Part shown: piece by piece, positions 56,022-64,000 of the stretch
Layout: the number at the start of each line of letters is the position of its first letter
How positions within the stretch are numbered: position 1 is the first letter of the stretch
Assembly: GCF_022878925.1 (NCBI RefSeq)
Contig: NZ_CP084628.1
Coordinates: 310,001-374,000 of the forward strand
Reading direction: 5' to 3'
Length of the DNA stretch: 64,000 bases
Source: Caballeronia sp. TF1N1
GTDB lineage: Bacteria; Pseudomonadota; Gammaproteobacteria; Burkholderiales; Burkholderiaceae
The notes under the pieces: generated by a model
What the model was told of the DNA's origin: nothing
Seen by the model: the letters and a program-made list of their open reading frames with translations, nothing else
The model's database searches: none
Position numbers and translations under genes: made by a program

Positions 56022-58493
56022 ATGCCATCGCCGCGCCCGCGTGCGAGCCGGTCACGCGCTCATGTGCTTCGTCTCGTGCCGATCATCGTGTGGTCCGCCA
56101 TGCCCGCGTGGTCGCACGCGAACGACTCGACACCGGCGACAGCGCCCATTCAGATGCAAGGCGCCCTTCCCCATGAACGCGGCGAGCTATATCTCGAAGT
56201 GTCGATCAACGGAACATCGACGCAAAAGATCGCGCAATTCTTCGTGACCGACGAGATGATCTACACGACGCCCGGCGAATTGCGCGAACTCGGCTTGCGC
56301 ACCGACGACCTGCAAGCGCAAGCGAACGGCCGCATCGCGCTGGGTGTCGTGCCTGGCCTGCGTTATCGATACATCGAGCAACAGCAACGCATCGACCTCG
56401 AAGCCGCCGATGCGCGCCGCGTGCCTTCCGCGCTTTCCAACATTCCGGCACGCGCGCCGGTGGCCGCAACCGGCACGGGCCTCGTCATCAACTACGAAGC
56501 GAGCGTGCAGACCAACTCGCCGGCGCAATACGGCTTCTATGGCGAGGAACGTTTCTTCTATCCGGGCGGCCTCTTCGACAACACCGGCACGGCGTACTGG
56601 TATGCGGACAGCCGCCGCTACGTGCGGCTCGATACGTCGTGGAGCCATTCGGACACCGCTTCACTCATGACCACGCGCATCGGCGACACGATTTCCTCAT
56701 CGCTCACATGGACGCGCCCGGTGCGAATGGCAGGCGCGCAACTATCGCGCGACTTCGGCTTGCGGCCCGATCTCGTCACGTATCCCGTGCCCGCGCTCAG
56801 CGGTTCGGCCGCCGTGCCGAGCGCCGTCGTTCTCTACGTCAACAATGTGCGCCAGTTCAGCGGCGCGGCGCCCTCGGGACCGTTCGTCATCAATGCGGTG
56901 CCGGCCATCAACGGCGCGGGCGAAGCGGTGATCGTGAGCCGCGATGTGCTCGGCCGCAGCGTGATGACGACGGTGCCGCTCTATATCGACGCGCGTCTGC
57001 TCGCAAGCGGCCTCACGGACTTCTCCGTCGAAGCGGGCTTCGTGCGCCGCGCGTATGCGCTGCGCTCGTTCGACTATGCGGGCGACCCGTCGGCATCGGC
57101 GTCGATCAGGCGCGGTTTAACCGATACCATCACGCTCGAAGCACACGGCGAAGCCACGCGCGGCGTCTACAACGCGGGCGCCGGCGTATTGTTCGGCATC
57201 GGACAAGCGGGCGTCTTCAATGTGTCGCTGGCGGGCAGCGCGGGCAACGGCGGCTCGAATCCCGCGCCCCTTTATACCTATCCGGCAAGCTTCTACAACG
57301 GCTTCGATAGCAGTTTGCCGCCTTATGTTCCGCAAGCGCCGCATGGCGGCAGCGGCATGCAGGTTTCGGTGGGATGGCAATGGCGCACGCCCGCGCTTTC
57401 CGTCGATCTGCAAGCGCAAAAAGCGACGCCTCACTACAGCGATCTGGCGTCCGCCGAAGGCACGCCCGTGCCGCGTTCGACGTATCGCGCGACGCTTGCC
57501 GCGCCCGTGCGCGTGCTGGGTTCTTCGAGCACGGCAAGCGCGAGTTACGTGGGTCTTGCCGATCCCTACTACGGCGACTCGCGCATCGGTTCGCTGGCGT
57601 ACACGGTGACGTTGCCGCGCGGCACGTCGCTATCGGCGAGCGTGTATCACGACTTCGGCGATACGCGTAACACCGGCGTCTTCGTGGCGCTCGCCTTCGC
57701 GCTCGGCGGCGCCCTCAACGCGAGCGTCGATGCAGGCAGCGATCACGGCAAACCGCTCTTCGGCGCATCGGTGACGAAGACGGCCGACTACGGCGGCGGC
57801 TTCGGCTGGCAAGTGCAGACGGCGCATCAAAACGGCGTGCAACAGTCGCTTGCGCAAGGCGCGTATCGCACTCGCTATGGCGATTTGCTCGGCACCGTGG
57901 CGAGCGTGCAGTCGCGCGTGTATGGCGAGCTGGACGCATCGGGCTCCATCGTGATGATGGAAGGCGATGTACTCGCGGGCCGCCGTATCGACGACGCCTT
58001 CGCGCTTGTCTCCACCGATGGCGTAGCGAACGTGCCCGTGCTGCACGAGAACCGCGAGATCGGCAAGACCAATGGCGCGGGGCATCTGCTGGTGCCGGAT
58101 CTGATCGCGTATCAGGCGAATCATCTCGGCATCGACCCGCTCGATCTTCCCGCCAATACCTCCATCGCCACCACGCAGCTCAATCTCGCGCCGCAATCGC
58201 GGGCGGGCGTCGTCGCGCGTTTTCCGTTACGGGGTTTCAGCGGCGCACAACTGCAGCTCGTCGATGCCGCAAGCGCTCCCTTGCCGCCGGGCACGACGCT
58301 TACGCACCGCGAGACCGGCAAGCGTTACGTCGTCGGCTACGACGGACTCGCCTTTATCGACGATCTCGCCGCGACCAATACGCTCGACGTCACGTCATCC
58401 GGCACGTCCTGCGAAGCGCACGTTGCCTTCACGGCGCAAGCACACGCCTTGCCGACGCTCGGCCCATTCACCTGCAAGAGCGCGTCGCCATGA
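56022..58493 (+). CDS. Outer-membrane fimbrial usher (CsuD-like)
   Basis: An 823-residue usher. After a signal peptide (VPIIVWSAMPAWSHA) come the N-terminal chaperone-binding domain (GELYLEVSINGTSTQKIAQFFV), the 24-strand barrel with plug, and C-terminal domains ending in a Cys pair (TSCEAHVAF and FTCKS). Ushers thread pilin-chaperone complexes through the outer membrane. The start follows the chaperone stop by 7 bases and its end overlaps the tip-subunit ATG by ATGA (58490-58493). Confidence 0.94.
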   Translation: MPSPRPRASRSRAHVLRLVPIIVWSAMPAWSHANDSTPATAPIQMQGALPHERGELYLEVSINGTSTQKIAQFFVTDEMIYTTPGELRELGLRTDDLQAQANGRIALGVVPGLRYRYIEQQQRIDLEAADARRVPSALSNIPARAPVAATGTGLVINYEASVQTNSPAQYGFYGEERFFYPGGLFDNTGTAYWYADSRRYVRLDTSWSHSDTASLMTTRIGDTISSSLTWTRPVRMAGAQLSRDFGLRPDLVTYPVPALSGSAAVPSAVVLYVNNVRQFSGAAPSGPFVINAVPAINGAGEAVIVSRDVLGRSVMTTVPLYIDARLLASGLTDFSVEAGFVRRAYALRSFDYAGDPSASASIRRGLTDTITLEAHGEATRGVYNAGAGVLFGIGQAGVFNVSLAGSAGNGGSNPAPLYTYPASFYNGFDSSLPPYVPQAPHGGSGMQVSVGWQWRTPALSVDLQAQKATPHYSDLASAEGTPVPRSTYRATLAAPVRVLGSSSTASASYVGLADPYYGDSRIGSLAYTVTLPRGTSLSASVYHDFGDTRNTGVFVALAFALGGALNASVDAGSDHGKPLFGASVTKTADYGGGFGWQVQTAHQNGVQQSLAQGAYRTRYGDLLGTVASVQSRVYGELDASGSIVMMEGDVLAGRRIDDAFALVSTDGVANVPVLHENREIGKTNGAGHLLVPDLIAYQANHLGIDPLDLPANTSIATTQLNLAPQSRAGVVARFPLRGFSGAQLQLVDAASAPLPPGTTLTHRETGKRYVVGYDGLAFIDDLAATNTLDVTSSGTSCEAHVAFTAQAHALPTLGPFTCKSASP

Positions 58494-59461
58494 AGCGCGC
58501 ATGGTTCTTGGCTATCGCGCTGTTCGTCTTCATGACGACGCCGGTGCGTGCGCAAGTGTGCACGGCGTCGATATCGAGCATCAACTTCGGATCGATCGCG
58601 CCCGCGACGGATTCGTCCGCGAACGTATCGGGCTCGGTGACGGTGTCTTGCACGGGCTTCGTGCTGAGCTTGCCGGTGCGGGCGTGCATCAGCATCGGGA
58701 CGGGCAGCGCAGGCGCGTCCTACGCGCCGCGCCTGGCGGCCAACGGCGCCAGCACGCTGCAATACAACCTCTATGCCGATTCGACCGGCGGCACGATCTG
58801 GGGCTCGCGGCGCTCCGCGAGTTACGGCGCGGTGGCGCTCGACATACCGCTTACCCTCGCGCTCGGCACGGCATCCGGCAGCCGTACCTTGCCGTTTTAT
58901 GGACGCATCGCGGCGGGTCAGAGCACGCTCGTCGCGGGAACGTATGTATCGACATTCTCGGGCGCGACGCAGGCCGAAATGACGTATCAGCAATACGTCG
59001 TTTCGCCGCCCAACTGCTCGACCGTGACCGCCAATTCGAACGCCCTTTCCTTTACCGTGAGCGCGACCGTCATCAACGATTGCACGCTTGCCGCGACCAA
59101 CATCAATTTCGGCACGGCCGGACTACTCGATGGCGCCTTGACGGCAACGGGCACACTGAGCGTGGCATGCACCAACAACGACCCTTACTCGATAACGTTA
59201 TCGGCCGGCGGCGGCAGCGGCGCAAGCGTCGCGGACCGGCGCATGACGCGCGGCGGCGGCAGCGAACAGGTGCGATATCAGCTCTATCAGAACGCGGCTT
59301 ACTCGACTCCGTGGGGCGATGGCACGAATTCCGCGCCGGCTCTTGCAGGCACCGGCACCGGTTCGAGTCAGGCGATCACGGTCTATGCGCGCGTGCTGCC
59401 GCAAGCCACACCCACCGCCGGAACTTATAGCGATACCATCCTTGCGACCATCACTTACTGA
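58490..59461 (+). CDS. Two-domain SCPU protein, pilus tip adhesin (CsuE-like)
   Basis: A 323-residue secreted protein with a signal peptide (LAIALFVFMTTPVRAQ) and two SCPU domains: residues about 20-165 (CTASISSINFGSIAP ... AGQSTLVAGTYVSTF) and 185-323 (VSATVINDCTLAATNINFG ... TPTAGTYSDTILATITY). In Csu pili the two-domain subunit CsuE sits at the tip and mediates adhesion. Last gene of the operon. Confidence 0.92.
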   Translation: MKRAWFLAIALFVFMTTPVRAQVCTASISSINFGSIAPATDSSANVSGSVTVSCTGFVLSLPVRACISIGTGSAGASYAPRLAANGASTLQYNLYADSTGGTIWGSRRSASYGAVALDIPLTLALGTASGSRTLPFYGRIAAGQSTLVAGTYVSTFSGATQAEMTYQQYVVSPPNCSTVTANSNALSFTVSATVINDCTLAATNINFGTAGLLDGALTATGTLSVACTNNDPYSITLSAGGGSGASVADRRMTRGGGSEQVRYQLYQNAAYSTPWGDGTNSAPALAGTGTGSSQAITVYARVLPQATPTAGTYSDTILATITY

Positions 59462-59607
59462 GCCGCGAACGTGCGCTCTCCACTAGTCAGCATTGCAAAA
59501 GTTATTACACACAGGCTCGAAACTACAAGGCGCCGTGCACGGTGACGACGCATGCGGGCGTAACGCTTGCCTCGACGTAACGTTACCTTTGACCGATACG
59601 CTCTTCC

Positions 59608-59625
59608 CGATCCTTCCGAGGATCG
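59608..59625. promoter_or_regulatory. Inverted repeat, possible enhancer or terminator
   Basis: CGATCCT (59608-59614) and AGGATCG (59619-59625) form a perfect 7-base inverted repeat with a TCCG loop, 78 bases upstream of the sigma-54 element. A palindrome GTAACGTTAC lies at 59577-59586. Either could bind the activator, or the hairpin could end the pilus operon. Confidence 0.4.
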
Positions 59626-59702
59626 CTCAACACCGGCAAAAATTCGGGTTTTCCCTTTCTGAAGTCCGCATCCGAACGCCGAACCGCCGCGTATATTCAA
59701 AC

Positions 59703-59718
59703 TGGCACGACTCCTGCA
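59703..59718 (+). promoter_or_regulatory. Candidate sigma-54 (-24/-12) promoter of the EAL gene
   Basis: TGGCACGACTCCTGCA matches the RpoN consensus TGGCACG-N4-TTGCA at all but one base (CTGC for TTGC), and the GG and GC pairs are exactly 10 bases apart. The start site would be near 59729, 26 bases before the EAL ATG. A sigma-54 activator is encoded 1 kb away. Confidence 0.72.
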
Positions 59719-59754
59719 AACCTTCTCTTGAACACTAAGGGAGGGCGGCAAAGC

Positions 59755-60654
59755 ATGAGTACAACGACATCCCGCTCGCAGGTCGAGAACGTCGTGCGCG
59801 ACTCCGGTCAGGCATTGAGGCGTCGCGTACTTCAGGGTCTCGCGGCTGGCGAGTTTTGTATCGCCTATCAGGGAATCTACCGAGTCGACAGCGGCGAGCT
59901 CGCGCGCATGGAAGCGCTCATCCGCTGGCGTCATCCAGACTATGGCGTGCTTTTGCCTGGCGCGTTCTGCGAGGCGTTGCAGGACCCGGACGTCATGGTG
60001 AAGATCACCTGGTTCGTCATGGATGCCGTCGCAGGCGATATTGCCGCGTGGCTCGCGCGCGGCGGCAAGCGTTATCCCGTCGCGGTCAACGTGCCGCCTT
60101 CGGTCGCCGCCATGCCGGGCTTCGCAAAACGCATGGAAGCGATCTGCGTGGCGCATGGCATCGCGTCGAGCTATATCGAACTCGAGCTCTCGGAAAGCGA
60201 GGATCTTGCGCTCTTTCCGTCGATTCAAAAGGTCGTCCAGCGCTTCCGTAATAAAGGCGTCAACATTGCGATGGATGATTTCGGTACCGGCTACGCGTGC
60301 CTCGCCGCGCTCGGGCCGATCGACTTCGGTACCGTGAAGATCGCCAAGGAGTTGCTCGCGGAAGCGCCGCGCTGCCCGAATGCGTGCATGGTGTTTTCCT
60401 CGGTGCTCGCGCTGCTCACGCGGCTCAAGGTATCGATCGTCGTCGAAGGCGTGGAGACGCCCGCGCAGGCGCAATGGCTCGCGCAGTGGCCGCATGTGCT
60501 CGCGCAAGGCTTCCTGCTCGCGCGGCCCACGTTCGGCATGGACAACGTGCCGGGCGTGGATGCTCACGCGGACATGCAAGGCATGCAGGGAGCCCATGCA
60601 ATCACGCGGCAAACCAGCCGGCGCCCGGCGATGCGTATCGCGGACGCGGCATGA
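59755..60654 (+). CDS. EAL-domain cyclic-di-GMP phosphodiesterase
   Basis: A 299-residue single-domain cytosolic protein. The catalytic set appears complete: Glu53 (MEALIRW), Asn112 (VAVNV), Glu144 (ELELSE), Asp174-Asp175 (DDFGTGY), Lys in VKIAKE, Glu in VVEGVET and Gln in AQGFLLARP. It should hydrolyse cyclic-di-GMP to pGpG. There is no sensor domain, so control is probably by transcription through the sigma-54 promoter just upstream. AGGGAGG lies about 11 bases before the ATG. Confidence 0.92.
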   Translation: MSTTTSRSQVENVVRDSGQALRRRVLQGLAAGEFCIAYQGIYRVDSGELARMEALIRWRHPDYGVLLPGAFCEALQDPDVMVKITWFVMDAVAGDIAAWLARGGKRYPVAVNVPPSVAAMPGFAKRMEAICVAHGIASSYIELELSESEDLALFPSIQKVVQRFRNKGVNIAMDDFGTGYACLAALGPIDFGTVKIAKELLAEAPRCPNACMVFSSVLALLTRLKVSIVVEGVETPAQAQWLAQWPHVLAQGFLLARPTFGMDNVPGVDAHADMQGMQGAHAITRQTSRRPAMRIADAA

Positions 60655-60693
60655 AGGCGCGCACCGCCTGTATGGAAAGTTGAAAGGACATAA

Positions 60694-60720
60694 GGCCGGA
60701 CCCACTGATTTCATCCGGCC
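60694..60720 (+). other. First hairpin of the EAL 3' region
   Basis: GGCCGGA (60694-60700) pairs with TCCGGCC (60714-60720) over a 13-base loop, 40 bases past the EAL stop. Confidence 0.6.
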
Positions 60721-60729
60721 GCCCAGAGC

Positions 60730-60755
60730 TTCTGGCAGCCCTCGAAACGCCAGAA
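60730..60755 (+). other. Second hairpin of the EAL 3' region
   Basis: TTCTGGC (60730-60736) pairs with GCCAGAA (60749-60755) over a 12-base loop, between the first hairpin and the terminator. Confidence 0.6.
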
Positions 60756-60758
60756 CTT

Positions 60759-60790
60759 CGCCGACGTAGGCATGCGTCGGCGTTTTTTTT
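60759..60790 (+). terminator. Strong rho-independent terminator after the EAL gene
   Basis: CGCCGACG (60759-60766) pairs with CGTCGGCG (60775-60782) and is followed at once by eight T (60783-60790), oriented for the EAL transcript. Confidence 0.92.
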
Positions 60791-60822
60791 GGACGCCCGG
60801 AATCGATACCCGAGCGCGGCAC

Positions 60823-62205
60823 TCAAAGCGGGCGCGTCTCCGGTTCCTCATCGAAGATCTGGAACTTGCGCATCTTCTCCCACAGCACCTTGCGGCTGAT
60901 GCCCAGATGCAACGCCGTATCCTGCCGGCGCCAGCCGTTCGCTTCGAGCGCGGCGATCACGCGGTTTCGTTCGTTCATGTCCCACTTGCTGCGGTCGACG
61001 AGCAGCTCAGTGGCGTTATCCACGGGTTGCGCATTGCGCGCGAGCACGAGGAGCCGCTTGACGCGCCCTTCGTCCCACGAGCCGAGTTGCCGCACCGTCA
61101 CACCCACGCGCTCCGCCAGATTGCGCAACTCGCGCACGTTGCCGGGAAAATAGACATCGGCGACGGCGTCCGCCAGCCAGTACGGTAACTCGGGCAAGGA
61201 CTCGAGCTTCTCCTTGCCCACCACTTCGTTGATGAACGACTTGAAGAGCGCAATCTTGTCGGCCGCGCCGCGTTCTTCCAGCGTCGGAATCTTGAGTTCG
61301 ATGACTGCGAGCCGGTAATAGAGGTCCGCGCGAAACGTGCCGTCCTTCACGAGCTGCGGCAAGCTCTTGTTGCTCGCCGCGATAAGCCGGAATTCGAGCC
61401 GCACGGGCGTCGCGGAACCGAGCCGCGTGACCGCCTGATCTTCCAGCACGCGCAGCAGCTTGACTTGCTGATAGAGCGGCAAATCGCCGATTTCATCGAG
61501 AAAAAGCGTGCCGCCGTTGGCCTGCTCGAAGTAGCCTTTATGCGCGAGCACGGCGCCCGTGAACGATCCCTTCGCATGCCCGAAGAACAGCGACTCGAAG
61601 AGACCATCGGGAATCGCGCCGCAGTTCACCGGCACGAACGGACCTTCGCCATAGCGGCGATGCTTCTCGTGCAGCAATTGCGCAATGCGCTCCTTGCCGA
61701 CGCCGGTCTCGCCGTGCAGAAGCACGGGCGTATCGCAATCGGCGAAGGTATCGACTTCGTGCAAGAGCGCCTGCATGCATTCGGCATGCGCGATCAACGC
61801 ATGCGACGCCTGCGCTTCCTCGCCATGCGCGCGCAATTGCTGGGCGAGTTTCGAAACCATCGCGCGCAATTCGGCGCCGGTGAAATCGAGCGGCAGGATG
61901 TGCGAATAATCGGCGGGAAACATGGACGGATCGCGTTCGCGCGGCGCCGCGCCGACCCAGACCACGGGCATCGAATGACGCGCTTCCCAGTCGCGCAGCA
62001 CGAACGCGCCGCTGTCTATCACGCTTACGCTGATGATCGCGATTGCCGGGCGCGACGAATCGCGCGGCGCGCTGATGGACGTGCCGTCCGCGCGCAATAC
62101 ATCCACTTCGTGACTGGACATGCAGCGCACCACGCGCTCGACGATGTCGGACTTGCCCTCCCACACGTGGATGTCGAGGCCATCGATTTTGGTGATCTGT
62201 CTCAT
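60823..62205 (-). CDS. Sigma-54-dependent activator (bEBP), Tad-locus associated
   Basis: A 460-residue enhancer-binding protein. Residues 1-130 form an atypical receiver-like N-domain without an obvious phospho-acceptor site, similar to VpsR-type regulators. The AAA+ core has Walker A GETGVGKE (165-172), Walker B LFLDEIGD and the sigma-54-contacting loop as GSFTGA (213-218) rather than GAFTGA. A Fis-type HTH ends the protein ([37 protein letters not shown]). It starts 5 bases after the TadG-like gene stop, so it is co-transcribed with the Tad locus. The EAL gene promoter is a natural target. Confidence 0.93.
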   Translation of the reverse strand: MRQITKIDGLDIHVWEGKSDIVERVVRCMSSHEVDVLRADGTSISAPRDSSRPAIAIISVSVIDSGAFVLRDWEARHSMPVVWVGAAPRERDPSMFPADYSHILPLDFTGAELRAMVSKLAQQLRAHGEEAQASHALIAHAECMQALLHEVDTFADCDTPVLLHGETGVGKERIAQLLHEKHRRYGEGPFVPVNCGAIPDGLFESLFFGHAKGSFTGAVLAHKGYFEQANGGTLFLDEIGDLPLYQQVKLLRVLEDQAVTRLGSATPVRLEFRLIAASNKSLPQLVKDGTFRADLYYRLAVIELKIPTLEERGAADKIALFKSFINEVVGKEKLESLPELPYWLADAVADVYFPGNVRELRNLAERVGVTVRQLGSWDEGRVKRLLVLARNAQPVDNATELLVDRSKWDMNERNRVIAALEANGWRRQDTALHLGISRKVLWEKMRKFQIFDEEPETRPL

Positions 62206-62210
62206 GTCGT

Positions 62211-63926
62211 TCAGTACGCCAGTTGCGATTCGCCGCAGGTAAGCGACAAGTCGTGAATCGTGCTCGTGCCGATCTGCGCGCCGAGGAGTTGCAGGACGGG
62301 GACGAGGACCTGGTCCAGTCCGGCGAGTATCGTGGTCAATGCGGGCGTGAGCAGGGCAAGCAGCAGCGGTGCGATGCTATTGAGCAGCGCGGACGGAAGC
62401 AGCGGCGACGCGAGTATCAAACCGCCAGGCGCCGAGAGACTCGTGTTGAGCGAGGACAACGCGTTGGCGAGCGTCTTCCCCGGCAGCGATGCAAGTGTCT
62501 GATAGTCGTCGCTGTTGCCGCTCTGGCCATCGAATGTGAGCGTGCCCGATGCCGAAGGCACGGAGCCGGTGGTCACCTTGGCGGTGACCGTCAGCAGTCC
62601 GAGCACGTTGACGAGCGTCGCCGGTTGCGAGCAGGCGGCGGTGCCCGCGGGGGTGTCGCCGACACACACGTTCGCCACCGTGCTGTTGACGCCGATGACC
62701 GAGCGCCGCGCGAGCGGCGGCCCCTTGCATTGCGTCGACGCAAGGTACGCGGAGCCCGCCACGGCCTCCACGACCACGGGCAGATGCACGGTCGGCGCGA
62801 TGTTGCCGAAGAGCGGACCGAGCACGAGCGACAGCGTGCCGACCGTGACATCGAGCGATGCGCGCACTTGCGCGGTCTGCGCCTGCGTGCGCCAGTTGCC
62901 GTTGGCATCCTGGCCCGCTTCGCCGATGGCGAGCACCGGCGGCTGAATGACCTGCACGGTCAGCCCGGCGGAAATCCCGAGCAGATTCAACCCGCCCGCC
63001 ACGTTCACCGCCGACTTCCCGGCCTGCGCGATCTCGGCCATGACGAAGAGCGCGTCCAACGGGCTGATGGTCGCGTTGAGCGCGGATTGCGTGTTGGCGA
63101 GCGCCACCGAAAGCAGCCCCGGCGCCGTCGATGTCTTGCCGAGCGAGATCGTTTGATTGCCCGGGATATTGGCGCTCGCGATGGTCTGCATCGCGCCAAG
63201 CGCCGTCGAGAGATTGGCGTTGGCCACGCTCGTCGTTTGCAGCGCGTTCACCATCAGGCGCGCGATCTGCGCGGCCGTGAGACTCGTGGCGAGCAGTTGA
63301 TCGACCGTGCCCACGCCCGCCGCCGTCACCAGATCGGCGATTTTCACGCGGGTATCGGCGAGTCCCTGATACGACGCGAGCGAGAGATTGAGGCTCGTGC
63401 CGAGCAGCGCGTTGAGCAGGCCGTTGATCGGTCCCGGGCCGATGCTCGCGAGCGTCGTGCCGATGCTGAACGCGCCGATATCCGTGACCTTGGCGACGGC
63501 CGTCGCCGTCACCGTGCGTGCCGGCCCCACGAAGAAGTACGGCACGGTGCGCGTCGCGACGACTTTCACCGCGTTGATCGGCGTGCCGCCCGCCGCGAAG
63601 TAGTTGGGCGCGGCGTTCGCTTGCGTGTCCCAGCGGCCGCACGCGGTCGTCATGCCGTTGCCCGACGCGGTGGCATCGAAGCCGTTGACCGCCGCGCTGC
63701 CCGTCGCGGCGGCGGTGGCGCGCGTGCACGCGGCATCGGCGACTTGCGAGCCTGCGGTTGCCGCTAGATCGGCCGCGCTTTGCAGGCTGCGGCGCGCGAA
63801 AAAGAAATTGCCGACGTCGATCGCGCCGAGCGCCGCCACCGCCACGATCAGCCAGATGGCCGCGAGCGTGCCCGCCACGCCGCGTTGCGCGCGCCGGGCT
63901 GGTCGATGGCGAAAAGGCCGTGTCAT
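62211..63926 (-). CDS. TadG-like pilus assembly/pseudopilin-type protein (DUF2134)
   Basis: About 571 residues. The start ([51 protein letters not shown]) is the TadE/TadG N-terminal segment: a single membrane helix with the helix-2 AADLAAxAG motif, as in DUF2134. The rest is a long extracytoplasmic low-complexity region. It belongs to Flp/Tad tight-adherence pilus loci. A start 11 codons upstream (63959) would overlap the preceding gene; 63926 lies 7 bases after that gene's stop and is preferred. Confidence 0.88.
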   Translation of the reverse strand: MTRPFRHRPARRAQRGVAGTLAAIWLIVAVAALGAIDVGNFFFARRSLQSAADLAATAGSQVADAACTRATAAATGSAAVNGFDATASGNGMTTACGRWDTQANAAPNYFAAGGTPINAVKVVATRTVPYFFVGPARTVTATAVAKVTDIGAFSIGTTLASIGPGPINGLLNALLGTSLNLSLASYQGLADTRVKIADLVTAAGVGTVDQLLATSLTAAQIARLMVNALQTTSVANANLSTALGAMQTIASANIPGNQTISLGKTSTAPGLLSVALANTQSALNATISPLDALFVMAEIAQAGKSAVNVAGGLNLLGISAGLTVQVIQPPVLAIGEAGQDANGNWRTQAQTAQVRASLDVTVGTLSLVLGPLFGNIAPTVHLPVVVEAVAGSAYLASTQCKGPPLARRSVIGVNSTVANVCVGDTPAGTAACSQPATLVNVLGLLTVTAKVTTGSVPSASGTLTFDGQSGNSDDYQTLASLPGKTLANALSSLNTSLSAPGGLILASPLLPSALLNSIAPLLLALLTPALTTILAGLDQVLVPVLQLLGAQIGTSTIHDLSLTCGESQLAY

Positions 63927-63933
63927 GGGCCGG

Positions 63934-64000
63934 TCAGTCCGCGTCGTGATAGTTGACATCGAGCGCCGGCCGCCCCGCCTGTTCCAGCGACGAGCCGTAG
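63934..64000 (-). CDS. 3' end of a Tad-locus gene, truncated by the window edge
   Basis: A minus-strand frame reads YGSSLEQAGRPALDVNYHDAD and ends in TGA at 63934-63936, 7 bases before the TadG-like ATG. Only the last 21 codons are present, so the family cannot be named; position suggests another Tad pilus gene. Confidence 0.6.
   Translation of the reverse strand, partial: YGSSLEQAGRPALDVNYHDAD

Noticed and set aside
60301..60360. Possible inactive EAL domain because KID reads KIA
   Set aside because: The catalytic Lys is kept and all other metal and catalytic residues are present, so activity is still expected.
59455..60822. 455-codon minus-strand open frame
   Set aside because: Covers the EAL gene, its promoter and terminator in antisense; no family resemblance.
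62223..63767. 514-codon plus-strand open frame
   Set aside because: Antisense of the TadG-like gene, Arg-rich and motif-free.
1..64000. CRISPR array, tRNA, rRNA, insertion sequence or prophage
   Set aside because: Scanned by eye; no regularly spaced repeats, cloverleaf, transposase or integrase sequence was found.

Overview
The window looks like chromosomal backbone from a Burkholderiaceae bacterium, most likely Paraburkholderia or Caballeronia. The evidence is high GC with strong third-position bias (which creates long antisense shadow ORFs), lineage-typical small proteins (DUF4148, DUF3331, a Burkholderia-type H-NS with a GRPVGSKN linker), and an archaic SCPU pilus operon beside the end of a Tad pilus locus. 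I found no rRNA, tRNA, CRISPR array, insertion sequence or prophage. Genus assignment is inference.

Layout. 1-6.4 kb: dienelactone-hydrolase-like protein, MscS channel fused to a cyclic-nucleotide-binding domain, a translationally coupled TldD/TldE-like protease pair and a YbdK-type carboxylate-amine ligase (bases 1-94 hold nothing I can assign). 6.6-21.9 kb: mixed metabolic and envelope genes: DUF4148 protein with its own promoter and terminator, an alpha/beta hydrolase-methyltransferase fusion, RtcA, a membrane alpha/beta hydrolase, a Tat-exported NHL propeller, 2-hydroxyacid dehydrogenase, a Cys/Gly repeat secreted protein, an orphan membrane-anchored TAXI receptor, aldo/keto reductase with divergent LysR regulator, and an SDR.

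21.9-32.8 kb is the most unusual block: two versions of the ATP-grasp/alpha-E amidoligase system. One is split into separate genes (31327-32799 and 30233-31270). The other is a fusion (22818-25451) coupled to a transglutaminase (21919-22821) and preceded by a 1163-residue transglutaminase-DUF2126 protein (25481-28972). A zinc-ribbon metallopeptidase (29163-30224) lies between them. With YbdK and TldD/E 16 kb away, the window is rich in predicted peptide-bond-forming and peptide-processing enzymes of unknown substrate.

33.2-45.5 kb: YceH, a DUF3311/sodium-solute symporter pair, LLM oxidoreductase, amidase, H-NS, DUF3331 and DUF1488 proteins, a three-gene periplasmic molybdenum hydroxylase-cytochrome c unit, and an aspartyl/asparaginyl hydroxylase-like protein.

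45.6-54.2 kb: polyol uptake and oxidation locus. A seven-gene minus-strand operon (binding protein, two permeases, SorC regulator, SDR, two medium-chain dehydrogenases) is divergent from its ABC ATPase, with a candidate operator between. No kinase is present.

54.3-64 kb: an SCPU/Csu-like chaperone-usher pilus operon, then an EAL phosphodiesterase gene with a well-formed sigma-54 (-24/-12) promoter and three hairpins downstream, then, convergent, a sigma-54 activator that is the last gene of a Tad pilus operon (TadG-like protein plus a truncated gene at the edge). This suggests a circuit linking RpoN, cyclic-di-GMP turnover and two pilus systems.
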